DNA of 64,000 nt. Source: Sphaerimonospora sp050942215 (GTDB lineage Bacteria; Actinomycetota; Actinomycetes; Streptosporangiales; Streptosporangiaceae). This document shows positions 27,074 through 34,318 of the stretch, piece by piece (position 1 is the stretch's first letter; every line of letters starts with the position of its first letter). The translations under genes and the position numbers were made by a program. The notes under the pieces are model-generated. The model was not told the DNA's origin. It saw only the letters and a list, made by a program, of their open reading frames with translations, and searched no databases. Location: NCBI RefSeq assembly GCF_050942215.1, contig NZ_CP192056.1, positions 3,410,001 through 3,474,000 of the forward strand, given 5' to 3'.

Positions 27074-27210
27074 TGATCTTGTACTCCCGCAGTGCAAGAT
27101 CAGCGAGCACATCGGCGCAGGTCACGCACCTCGCATGCGAGGAACTGCAAGATCACCGATTGGATCGGGGCAGGTCGGAAGCCATCTCTGCGAGAATTCG
27201 CAAGATCACG
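27074..27210. repeat. Second cluster of the GATCTTGC...GCGAGAA repeat
   Basis: Three units related to those at 8.8-9.0 kb. 27074-27102 is an imperfect hairpin (TGATCTTG with CAAGATCA). The other two are 27135-27156 (ATGCGAGGAACTGCAAGATC plus AC) and 27188-27209 (CTGCGAGAATTCGCAAGATC plus AC). The last matches the unit at 8993-9014 almost exactly. Confidence 0.75.
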
Positions 27211-27230
27211 CACATCGCGGGGTGGTGGCT

Positions 27231-27248
27231 CTATCTTAACTAAGATAG
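27231..27248. promoter_or_regulatory. 18-bp palindromic operator CTATCTTAACTAAGATAG
   Basis: Two 8-bp arms around AC, ending 14 nt before the hydroxyacid dehydrogenase ATG and overlapping its likely core promoter (TATCTT at 27249-27254 as a -10). The same palindrome with one base changed occurs at 42951-42968. This is a strong candidate repressor site. Confidence 0.75.
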
Positions 27249-27262
27249 TATCTTTTGTCTTG

Positions 27263-28246
27263 ATGGTGACCCACTACCGGATCGAGACCATGCGCGCCGG
27301 AAAGATCGAAACCGTGCACTGCTACGGCAGGATGGCCATCGACATGCTGACCGCGTCGAGATCCTCTCTCGGAGATCGGGAACTGGTCGCCTGCCGCACG
27401 CCGTCGGAGTTCCTCACCGAGCTCCACCGCGTCGAGGCCGTCCTCGGCATCGGCATGCCGGTCGAGGACTGGTCCCGCGCCAGGCGCCTGCGGCTCATCC
27501 ACCTCGTCGGCTCGGGTGCCGACAGCATCCTTCCCGCGAAGGGACTGCCACCGGGCGTGCGGATCGCGAACGCCCGCGGGATCTCCGCCCCGGCCATGGG
27601 CGAGTACGCCATCGCGATGCTCCTCGGCCTGGCGAAGGGCCTGCCCCGCGTGTTGGAGAGCCAGCGGGCCCGGGAGTGGCGGCGCCGCGATCCCATCCTG
27701 CTGTCCGGCCTCCCCCTCCTCGTGGTGGGCGCCGGGCCGGTGGGGCGCGAGGTGGCCCGGCGCGGCAGGGCGCTCGGCGCCCACGTGATCGGCGTCCGGA
27801 AGGGCGGGGCGCCGGTCGCCGAGTTCGACGAGACCCATCCGGCCGAGCGTTTCGCCGAGCTGGCGGCGCGGGCGGGCGCCATCGTCATGGCGGTTCCCGC
27901 GACACCGCTGACCCGCAGGATGCTGAACGCCGACGTCCTCGATCGATGCGCGCCCACCTGCCTGATCGTCAACATCTCCCGCGGCGACGTCGTCGACGAG
28001 GACGAGCTCGCCGCCCGGCTGCACGCCGGCACGCTCGGCGGCGCCGCGCTCGACGTGTTCCAGCGGGAACCGCTGCCACCCGGCAGCCCGCTGTGGGACG
28101 CGCCCAACACGATCCTCACCCCGCACATCTCGTGGAGCTCTCCGGACTATCCCCTGCGGGTGGCCGCGCTGTTCATCGAGAACCTCGAGCGCGTCGAGTC
28201 CGGCAGACCCGTGATCAACCCCGTCGAAGGCTCACGCGGATACTGA
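27263..28246 (+). CDS. D-isomer-specific 2-hydroxyacid dehydrogenase
   Basis: A 327-residue NAD(P)-dependent oxidoreductase. The nucleotide loop is GAGPVGREVARRG. The catalytic Arg is in NISRGDVVDE, and the His in LTPHISWSS. These enzymes reduce 2-oxoacids or oxidise D-2-hydroxyacids. The ATG at 27263 has no Shine-Dalgarno site and lies 8 nt after a TATCTT box, so the transcript may be near leaderless; an in-frame ATG at 27290 is the alternative. Longer upstream frames run through the repeat cluster and are rejected. The palindrome upstream ties it to the LivK promoter. Confidence 0.85.
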   Translation: MVTHYRIETMRAGKIETVHCYGRMAIDMLTASRSSLGDRELVACRTPSEFLTELHRVEAVLGIGMPVEDWSRARRLRLIHLVGSGADSILPAKGLPPGVRIANARGISAPAMGEYAIAMLLGLAKGLPRVLESQRAREWRRRDPILLSGLPLLVVGAGPVGREVARRGRALGAHVIGVRKGGAPVAEFDETHPAERFAELAARAGAIVMAVPATPLTRRMLNADVLDRCAPTCLIVNISRGDVVDEDELAARLHAGTLGGAALDVFQREPLPPGSPLWDAPNTILTPHISWSSPDYPLRVAALFIENLERVESGRPVINPVEGSRGY

Positions 28247-28273
28247 GCGCGGCGCGCCGACGACCACTCCCCC

Positions 28274-28327
28274 GACGCCGGGCCGTCGGCTCGGCCGATC
28301 CCGGCGGCCGGCGGTCGGCCCGGCGTC
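28274..28327. terminator. Bidirectional terminator
   Basis: GACGCCGGGCC (28274-28284) and GGCCCGGCGTC (28317-28327) are a perfect 11-bp inverted repeat between two convergent genes. The 32-nt loop can fold further. It overlaps the last codon of the leftward gene. Confidence 0.6.
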
Positions 28328-29177
28328 AGGCCGGTATCAGCCGGGCGGTCTGCTCGGCGACGCCGGCGAGCGCGGTCCCACCCGACCACATGACGACCCG
28401 GCCCACGGCGCTGCGCTCCGCACCGGCCACCAGGCTCACGTCGAGCAGGATCCACTCGGCCACGGGCCCGCCCAGCAGGCGCAGCGAGGCGCTGACCGTG
28501 ACCGCCCCGGCCAGTCCGGGAAAGGCCCGGAGCAGCAGGTACGGCACGTGGTCGCTGACCACGGCCAGCCGCACCTCGTCGGGCGCGGCACACCGCAGCC
28601 GTGCCCACAGCAGCGCCGAGGCGGCCGCCCCGGCGCCGGGCCGCTCCCCCGCTTCGCGGACGTCGAGCAGCACGGAGGTCCCGGTGCCGGGCCCCGCCCG
28701 ATAGGTGCGTTCCGGGCAATCCTGCGGAGCGGGCGGCCGGGGCGGATCGGCGCCCCACCGAACCGGCCCCGGCGGCGGGCCGGCCACAGCGGTCCCGACG
28801 AAGGCCGGTCGGCCGCAATTCGTCGCGGTCACCCGGTAGTGGCCGAGCGACCGCCCCTCGGCGAGCGACTCGCAGTGCACGCCGAGCCGGCTGCCCGCCT
28901 CGACCGGCCGGAGGTAGCTCACGGAGAGATCGGTCAGCCGCCGTCCGGTCGACCGCCGCACCGCGTCGGCGAGCATCCCGAGGCCCCAGCCACCGAAGAG
29001 CCGGCCGTTCGGGCCGCAGAGCTCGGGTCCCACCGGCACGTCGAACGCCGTCCCCACCGGACCCGGGACGAGGCCGCCGCGCGGCCAGGGCGCCTCGGCC
29101 GGATGCCGGCCCGATCCGTCAGGCTCACCGCCGGCGTCGGCGGGCACCGGGCGTCCCGTCACATGATCACCCTCCAT
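28326..29177 (-). CDS. Acyl-CoA thioesterase-like (double hotdog) protein
   Basis: A 283-residue protein resembling the tandem-hotdog acyl-CoA thioesterases. The N-terminal half has LFGGWGLGMLADAVRRS and SVSYLRPVEAGSRL; the C-terminal half has the paired strand pattern ending GRVVMWSGGTALAGVAEQ. It probably hydrolyses or sequesters an acyl-CoA. The ATG at 29177 has AGGAGG just upstream; a longer frame starts at 29219 and an in-frame GTG at 29162 is also possible. Residues 1-30 are low-complexity. An AT-rich operator-like site lies at 29278-29295. Confidence 0.7.
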   Translation of the reverse strand: MEGDHVTGRPVPADAGGEPDGSGRHPAEAPWPRGGLVPGPVGTAFDVPVGPELCGPNGRLFGGWGLGMLADAVRRSTGRRLTDLSVSYLRPVEAGSRLGVHCESLAEGRSLGHYRVTATNCGRPAFVGTAVAGPPPGPVRWGADPPRPPAPQDCPERTYRAGPGTGTSVLLDVREAGERPGAGAAASALLWARLRCAAPDEVRLAVVSDHVPYLLLRAFPGLAGAVTVSASLRLLGGPVAEWILLDVSLVAGAERSAVGRVVMWSGGTALAGVAEQTARLIPA

Positions 29178-29277
29178 CCGCCCTCCTGATCGTCTTCCCG
29201 CCGGCTTCGGTGCGACCACTCGTCCGCCGGAGACCTCGGCTCGCGCTCCTGTCTCTCCAGACAGCCACGCAACACCT

Positions 29278-29295
29278 CTATCATAGTAATGATTA
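29278..29295. promoter_or_regulatory. AT-rich operator-like site (thioesterase promoter)
   Basis: CTATCATAGTAATGATTA. Read on the minus strand it matches 15 of 18 positions of the site at 51323-51340. It also matches 14 of 18 of 57238-57255 on the same strand. It lies about 100 bp upstream of the leftward thioesterase gene. Confidence 0.5.
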
Positions 29296-29393
29296 ATTGA
29301 TCATGGAAGCGGTCGGCGCCGATCCGGGACGTACGGAATCGCCGACCGGGAGGCCGGTTCCCGCCGCGACTTTCACGTCCGCGAAACGCTAAG

Positions 29394-29411
29394 CTATAGC
29401 TCTAATGATTG
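29394..29411. promoter_or_regulatory. AT-rich operator-like site upstream of GntR
   Basis: CTATAGCTCTAATGATTG shares 14 of 18 bases with 57238-57255. It lies 69 bp before the GntR start. A TTGACA box follows at 29439-29444. Its place in front of a regulator gene suggests autoregulation. Confidence 0.5.
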
Positions 29412-29479
29412 TATGATTGACGGCGCGATCAATAAATCTTGACATCGCCGGTCCGTAATCCTGATTGGGGAGGAGTCCC

Positions 29480-30277
29480 GTGCGGCAACTACGACAGCCG
29501 CGTCTCGCCGAGATCGTCGCCGCCAAGCTACGCGACGATATCTTGGAAGGTCGGCTGACAGAGGGTGACAGCCTCCCTCGCCAGGAGCATCTGTTCACCG
29601 AGTTCCGGGTCAGCCTGCCCGCGGTGCGCGAGGCGATGCGCATCCTGGAGACCGAAGGTCTCGTCTCGGTACGGCGAGGCAACGTCGGAGGCGCCGTCGT
29701 ACACCTGCCCACGCCCCAGCGCATCGCCCGCACCATCAGCATGGTGCTGCAGACCCGGCGGACCACGATGGCCGACGTGAGCGGCGCCCTGCTGCACCTC
29801 GAGCCCACCTGTGTCGCGCTGTGCGCCGAGCGGCCGGACCGCGCCGAGACGACCGTGCCGGAGCTGCGCCAGGTCATCGCCGAGCAGCACGAGGTCCTCG
29901 ACGACCCGAAGCAGTACGCCATGAAGGCCCGGCGGTTCCACGAGAAGATCGTCGAGACCTGCGGCAACGAGACGATGATCGTCATAATCGGCTCCCTGGA
30001 GACGATCTGGACCGCCCATGAGTCCACGGTGTGGCTGGAGGCTTCCCTGAACGAGCAGGCCGCCCCCGACTCCCCGGTGGCGCGCAAGTCGCTGCGTGCG
30101 GCGCTGCGCGACCACGAGAAGATCGTCGACGCCATCGAGGCCGGTGACAGCGCGGCGGCCGTCAGGCTGGCCAGCGCCCACCTGTCCGCCACGCGGCGAT
30201 CGAGCCTGGAGTCGACCAAGAACCACACGGTGAACACCGAGTTGCTCGACAACCTGGACTACGGCTCCAGCCGGTGA
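29480..30277 (+). CDS. GntR-family regulator, FadR/FCD subfamily
   Basis: A 265-residue regulator. The N-terminal winged helix spans about residues 5-75 (QEHLFTEFRVSLPAVREAMRI is the recognition region). The C-terminal all-helical FCD ligand domain includes the metal-site type residues in RRFHEKIV and the final HLSATRR. The GTG start has GGGGAGGAG upstream. This subfamily usually senses small carboxylates or acyl-CoA-related ligands. It converges on the UGSC gene. The AATGATT-core sites, one of them in its own promoter, are candidate binding sites across this island. Confidence 0.9.
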   Translation: MRQLRQPRLAEIVAAKLRDDILEGRLTEGDSLPRQEHLFTEFRVSLPAVREAMRILETEGLVSVRRGNVGGAVVHLPTPQRIARTISMVLQTRRTTMADVSGALLHLEPTCVALCAERPDRAETTVPELRQVIAEQHEVLDDPKQYAMKARRFHEKIVETCGNETMIVIIGSLETIWTAHESTVWLEASLNEQAAPDSPVARKSLRAALRDHEKIVDAIEAGDSAAAVRLASAHLSATRRSSLESTKNHTVNTELLDNLDYGSSR

Positions 30278-30284
30278 CGGCACA

Positions 30285-30324
30285 GGGCGCGGCCATCGGG
30301 AGAGTGCTCCCGATGGCCGCGCCC
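30285..30324. terminator. Bidirectional terminator, perfect 18-bp stem
   Basis: Arms 30285-30302 and 30307-30324 are perfectly complementary over 18 bp with an AGTG loop. It lies between the convergent GntR and UGSC genes and should act on both transcripts. Confidence 0.8.
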
Positions 30325-30331
30325 GAGCCGG

Positions 30332-32044
30332 TCAGGGGACGGCGACCGGTTTGGTCACCGAGTTGGTGCCCCCGAAGCAGAACTGGCTGCGTCCCGCCTT
30401 GGCGCCGACCACGAAGAACTCGAAGCACTCCGCCGACGGGTTGACCGTGACCATCGTGTCCGGGGCGTCGAGCAGCCAGCGCAGCTCCGGGTGCGAGGTC
30501 TCGAAGGCGTCCATCGACTGGTTCAGCATCAGCTGGCGGAACGGCAGCTTGGTGCGCCGGTGGATCGCCTCCCTGATGCGCTCGGGTGTCCACCCGGCCG
30601 CGGCGAAGGCCGCGGCGTGGTCGGGCGCCATCAGCAGCATGTTGGAGAACGTGCCGTGGAAGGGATAGCCGGCGGACAGGGGCGCGTCCTGCTTGATCAG
30701 CCACGCGCCGGCCGCCGGCGTGCCGACCGCGTGGCGGGTGAGCGTCGACCAGCTCTCGACGAGCCGCTCCGGGTCGGAGTTCTGGAAGTCGAAGAACTCC
30801 GTCATTCCGTACGGCACGTTGACGGTCACCGTGGACTCCTCCGGCGCGAAGCCCTGCTGGACCCGCCAGGGGTCCCAGGGCGTGGCCTCCTCGTTCTCCG
30901 CCACGCACGCGGAGAACTTCATCGGGGTGCCGATCGTGTCCATGTCGGTGATGCCCGGGTAGGACAGCCCGACGTTCATCATGATGAGGCGCAGCGCCCG
31001 GCCGATGGCGACGTTGACCGCCGAGACGGACCCGGGGCCGAGCGCGCAGATCCCCCGGTTCATCCCGATCTCGTCGGCGATCGGGCCGGAGACGAGCACG
31101 AGCGGCGCCTGCGGCCCCGTCGACATCGCCCAGGTGCGCAGTCCGATGGACGGATCGAGGATGCACTCCATCATGGCGAGGATCACCGGCATCGTCTCCG
31201 GGCGGCACCCCGCCATGACCGCGTTCGCCGCGACCTTCTCCACCGTGCCGATACCGAAGCCGGGCGCGAAGTCGCCGATCACGTGATCGCCGTCGAGTCC
31301 GGACGCCTCCACCATCGCGTCGACCTTGCGCCGGGTCGGGGGCACCAGCGGCATTCCGTCGCTCCAGCCGTTGGCCACGAACCGGCGCTGCATCTCGTCG
31401 AAGGCGTCGAGCAGGTCCGCACCGTCGTAATGGAGTTCCGGGGCGCCATCGAGCACCATCGAGTCGAACTCGGGCAGCACGTCGTACACGGCGCGGTCGG
31501 TCGTCAGGCAGGAGACCACCTCCTCGAAGGAGTCGTCGACCATGGTGCGGATCTCGTCGGTCGTCCTGTTCGAGAAGCACTCGGGGACGATCACCGGGCA
31601 TGCCTCGGGCACGCCGAAGGTCTGCGCGCTGAAGCGGGCGTCCTCAGTGAAGATCTCCGCGGTGTAGCCGATCGCGGGGACGCCCCGGCGCTCCACCTCG
31701 CACAGATCGCGCACGAGCCAGGAGCAGCAACTGCCGCAGTCGGCGGTTGTGGCGACCACCGCGTCGGCCCGCCGCTCGATCAGGTCGAGCTGTTCTTCGG
31801 ACAGGTAGCGGGTCGTGCCACCGAGCGCCCCCGTCATCTCGATGAACGTCACCCCGGTGAAGCGGGCGTCGATCAGCTCCCGGGCCCGCGCCAGCGCGTC
31901 CAGGCCGTTCTGCTTGCCGTTCCAGTACAGCACCACGGTCGCCCGGTCCAGGGTGGCCGGCCGCGGCGCCGGGGGAAACCGGTCGCCGTCGGCGCGCGAC
32001 CTCGGCGTCGCGACCGGATTGACGATGGTCAGCCGCGTGTTCAT
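30332..32044 (-). CDS. UGSC-family protein, cysteine form
   Basis: A 570-residue protein. The N-terminal part (about 35-210) carries Cys103-Gly-Ser-Cys106 in the context ATTADCGSCC. This is the UGSC motif of a (seleno)protein family, with Cys in place of selenocysteine, so a redox-active thiol pair is expected. The C-terminal part (about 225-570) is a second conserved region with no motif I can assign (LVPPTRRKVDAMVEASGL; GMNRGICALGPGSVSAVNVA). The ATG overlaps the stop of the small NifU-like gene (ATGA), so the two are co-translated. Biochemical function is unknown. Several family members sit beside acyl-CoA genes, as here. Confidence 0.8.
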   Translation of the reverse strand: MNTRLTIVNPVATPRSRADGDRFPPAPRPATLDRATVVLYWNGKQNGLDALARARELIDARFTGVTFIEMTGALGGTTRYLSEEQLDLIERRADAVVATTADCGSCCSWLVRDLCEVERRGVPAIGYTAEIFTEDARFSAQTFGVPEACPVIVPECFSNRTTDEIRTMVDDSFEEVVSCLTTDRAVYDVLPEFDSMVLDGAPELHYDGADLLDAFDEMQRRFVANGWSDGMPLVPPTRRKVDAMVEASGLDGDHVIGDFAPGFGIGTVEKVAANAVMAGCRPETMPVILAMMECILDPSIGLRTWAMSTGPQAPLVLVSGPIADEIGMNRGICALGPGSVSAVNVAIGRALRLIMMNVGLSYPGITDMDTIGTPMKFSACVAENEEATPWDPWRVQQGFAPEESTVTVNVPYGMTEFFDFQNSDPERLVESWSTLTRHAVGTPAAGAWLIKQDAPLSAGYPFHGTFSNMLLMAPDHAAAFAAAGWTPERIREAIHRRTKLPFRQLMLNQSMDAFETSHPELRWLLDAPDTMVTVNPSAECFEFFVVGAKAGRSQFCFGGTNSVTKPVAVP

Positions 32045-32292
32045 GCCAGAACCTCCACCACGAGCTCCTTTTCGGGGTTGCGCCGGCGCAGCGTCTCGGC
32101 CATGAGCTGCCGCAGCTCGTCCTGCGGCAGGATGCAGACGTCGTCCCGGCAGTCGGGGCCCGCGCTGCCTGGCCGGTAGCCGACGCGGATCACTTCACCG
32201 TCCTCCGCCAGGAGGGTGACCTCGCCACCGTCCCGGCGGACCATCCGATCGAACTCGGCGACGAGCCGCTCCCCGACCGATGTCTCCGCCAT
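32041..32292 (-). CDS. Small NifU C-terminal-like protein
   Basis: An 83-residue protein. The pattern RDGGEVTLLAEDGEVIRVGY followed by a helix ending ELVVEV resembles the NifU C-terminal (Fe-S scaffold) fold. The usual CxxC is replaced by Cys-Arg-Asp-Asp-Val-Cys (CRDDVC). The spacing is C-x4-C, so cluster binding is doubtful. The ATG at 32292 has GGAGAGG 7 nt upstream. It overlaps the UGSC gene by 4 bp and probably works with it as an electron or metal partner (inference). Confidence 0.7.
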   Translation of the reverse strand: MAETSVGERLVAEFDRMVRRDGGEVTLLAEDGEVIRVGYRPGSAGPDCRDDVCILPQDELRQLMAETLRRRNPEKELVVEVLA

Positions 32293-32327
32293 GCCTGCGC
32301 CTCTCCTTCGCATCGCCGTACCGAATA

Positions 32328-32460
32328 ATCAAGGAACCTAGTCTTCTTTCATATCCACAATCAATAGTTCTTCCAGGCGATCAACCAGGAACCTATACAT
32401 CACCCTGAGGGTACGAGCACGGACACCGGCGGACCTCTATGATTGCCATCATTTACATGT
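32328..32460. promoter_or_regulatory. Divergent promoter region with direct and inverted repeats
   Basis: AGGAACCTA-type direct repeats at 32332-32340 (context ATCAAGGAACCTA) and 32387-32395 (context ATCAACCAGGAACCTA) lie in an AT-rich patch. An ATGAT-TGCC-ATCAT palindrome (32439-32452) sits 21 nt before the SnoaL-like gene. These are candidate sites for one of the two nearby GntR proteins. Confidence 0.4.
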
Positions 32461-32472
32461 TAGGCTGCCGTC

Positions 32473-32880
32473 ATGTCCGACGCCAGCCCGGAGCACGACG
32501 ACGTGCTCATCCGAGCGCTCATCGGGCGCGCCGCGTATCTCGCAGACGAGGGCACTCCCGACGACTACCGCTCGCTCTACACCCATGACGCCACCTGGAC
32601 CTTCGGGTCCGACACCCAGACCGGAGCCGACGAGATCGTCGCGGCCGCCCGGCGGCGGCGCGCCGAAGGAACCAGCGGACCCGGTACGGCCACCCGTCAC
32701 CTGGTGGTCCCGCTGCACGTGACCGTCGAGGGCGACACCGCCACCGCGGTGTCGTACTTCCTCTTCTTCGGCGACACCACGTCGACACCCGTGGTCCGGG
32801 TGTTCGGCGTCTACACGGACGAACTCACCCGGACGGCCGAGGGGTGGCGGATCCGGCGGCGAGTGAGCCGCGCGGGATGA
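32473..32880 (+). CDS. SnoaL-like / NTF2-fold protein
   Basis: A 135-residue protein of the NTF2 fold, as in SnoaL-like cyclases, ketosteroid-isomerase-like proteins and small dioxygenase subunits. It opens with a helix IRALIGRAAYLADEG, then DDYRSLYTHDATWTF, then strands ending GWRIRRRVSRAG. No catalytic residue set can be assigned with confidence. It stands alone between divergent and convergent genes. Confidence 0.75.
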   Translation: MSDASPEHDDVLIRALIGRAAYLADEGTPDDYRSLYTHDATWTFGSDTQTGADEIVAAARRRRAEGTSGPGTATRHLVVPLHVTVEGDTATAVSYFLFFGDTTSTPVVRVFGVYTDELTRTAEGWRIRRRVSRAG

Positions 32881-32906
32881 CCGGCCGCGTCCGGCCTCCC
32901 GATCCG

Positions 32907-33671
32907 CTACCCGGGGCCGCCGAACTGGTGCACGTCGGACCAGGCGATCACCTGCGCGGTCTGGCGGGGGTAGCCCTGCCTGAGTCGCCGGCCGAGCTCC
33001 TCCTGGAGCTCGCGCATGGTCTCGCGGGCCCGCCCGGGGTCTCGCGCGGCCACCGCGGCGTGCACGTCGCGAAGACGCGCCAGCACCTCGGCGCGGTGCG
33101 GCTCGTCCGGCACGTAACCCCCGCTGTTGACGATGGCGCGCAGTGCCGGGCTGAGAAAGGCGAGCAGTTCGTTGTGGCCTGCGGCGGCCAGGCGCAGCCA
33201 ATATCTTTCGTACGCCTCCGCGAAAGCGCGGTAGGACCCCAGCCCGTCTTCGATCTCGTCGAGATCCGCGGCCATCATGGCCAGTTCCTCGTCGGTCGCG
33301 TGCCGCGCGGCGAGCTCCGCCAGGCCGGGCTCGATCACCGTCTTGACGTCCAGCACCGAGTGCAGCGGCGCCCCGGCGAACTGCAGCAGCAGCGCGATCG
33401 TCGAGGCGAGGTTGCGCCAGTCCGGCTGGACGATCTCCGGTCCCCCGTTGGGTCCCGGGCGCATGACGATCAGGCCCTGGTGTTCCAGGAACCGGAGGGC
33501 CTCGCGGTAGGTGCCGCGGCCCACGCCGTGGCGTCGCATCGCCTCGGCCTCGGGGTAGTAGCGGTCACCCGGACCCATGCCCGCCTCGCTCATGGTCTGA
33601 ACGATCTGCCGGGCCACCTCGAGGGAGAGCTTCGGGCGCCGCACGGATCCGGCGCCGGGTTCGGGGCGCAC
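32907..33671 (-). CDS. GntR-family regulator (FCD type)
   Basis: A 254-residue regulator. The winged helix is at about 15-75 (PEAEAMRRHGVGRGTYREALRFL) and the FCD helical domain follows (DVKTVIEPGLAELAARHATDEE). The GTG at 33671 has no ribosome-binding site but lies exactly 6 nt after a TACAAT box (33678-33683), so translation is probably leaderless. It is divergent from the VOC/acyl-CoA ligase/FadE operon and is its likely repressor (inference). A much longer upstream frame overlaps the VOC gene antiparallel and is not used. Confidence 0.87.
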   Translation of the reverse strand: MRPEPGAGSVRRPKLSLEVARQIVQTMSEAGMGPGDRYYPEAEAMRRHGVGRGTYREALRFLEHQGLIVMRPGPNGGPEIVQPDWRNLASTIALLLQFAGAPLHSVLDVKTVIEPGLAELAARHATDEELAMMAADLDEIEDGLGSYRAFAEAYERYWLRLAAAGHNELLAFLSPALRAIVNSGGYVPDEPHRAEVLARLRDVHAAVAARDPGRARETMRELQEELGRRLRQGYPRQTAQVIAWSDVHQFGGPG

Positions 33672-33677
33672 AGGGGG

Positions 33678-33683
33678 ATTGTA
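33678..33683 (-). promoter_or_regulatory. -10 box of a leaderless GntR gene
   Basis: TACAAT on the minus strand, 6 nt before the GTG start codon. That distance places transcription initiation at or next to the start codon. Confidence 0.55.
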
Positions 33684-33721
33684 TGCGGCGCGGCCGGGCG
33701 TTCCGGCCGAAAGGAGAGACC

Positions 33722-34318
33722 GTGCACGATCTCGGAATCGTGAGCCTGTGTCACGTCGGCCTCGCGGTCCGCAGCATCGCCGAGTTCCGCGCCACATGGG
33801 GCACCCTGCTCGGCATCGAGAAGTGGCTCGTCCAGGAGCTGGAGCAGCCCGACGGACTGCTCCAGCTGCATGGCGATCTGCTCGCCGGGTCGAGATCCAC
33901 GGTGGCCATGGCCCGCCTCGGCGACATCGCGATCGAACTCGTGGAGCCGCACCAGGGTCGTACCCGCACGTCGCAATGGCTCGACGAGCACGGGCCTGGA
34001 ATCCATCACCTGGCCTTCTGGGTCGAAGACCTCGGCCAGTCGATCGCCGCGCTGGGCGACCGTGCCGAGGTGACCTACTCCCATGCCGCGCAGCGGCCCG
34101 GCCTGACGCCGCCGTGGGGGGCGGTGGTGCGCGGCAGCGGGGCGCCGCCCGTGGCGTCCCCGCCCGGCGGTCCGGGATTCTGGGCCTACGTCGAAGAGCG
34201 GAACGCGCGGGTGCCGTGGTGCCTGGAGCTGCTGGACGCGGGCAGCGCCGGCACCGTGCGCGCCGTCTTCGGCGATCACCTCGTCTATCCCGACCCCCTC
34301 TGCGAGGACCAGCGATGA
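33722..34318 (+). CDS. VOC-family (glyoxalase-fold) protein
   Basis: A 198-residue protein of the vicinal oxygen chelate superfamily. The first module begins LCHVGLAVRSIAEFRATWGTLLGI; the second has GIHHLAFWVEDLGQSIAAL. Histidines in these strands and Glu in IAIELVEPHQ could form the metal site, as in methylmalonyl-CoA epimerase and glyoxalase I. GGAGAG lies just before the GTG. It overlaps the acyl-CoA ligase by 4 bp, so an epimerase or isomerase step on the same acyl-CoA pathway is likely. Confidence 0.82.
   Translation: MHDLGIVSLCHVGLAVRSIAEFRATWGTLLGIEKWLVQELEQPDGLLQLHGDLLAGSRSTVAMARLGDIAIELVEPHQGRTRTSQWLDEHGPGIHHLAFWVEDLGQSIAALGDRAEVTYSHAAQRPGLTPPWGAVVRGSGAPPVASPPGGPGFWAYVEERNARVPWCLELLDAGSAGTVRAVFGDHLVYPDPLCEDQR

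Noticed and set aside
27092..27262. N-terminal extension of the hydroxyacid dehydrogenase
   Set aside because: It would translate through the repeat cluster and the palindromic operator, and has no family similarity.
30332..32044. Selenocysteine use in the UGSC-family protein
   Set aside because: The motif position is a Cys codon (read as CGSC), there is no in-frame TGA there, so no selenocysteine needs to be invoked.
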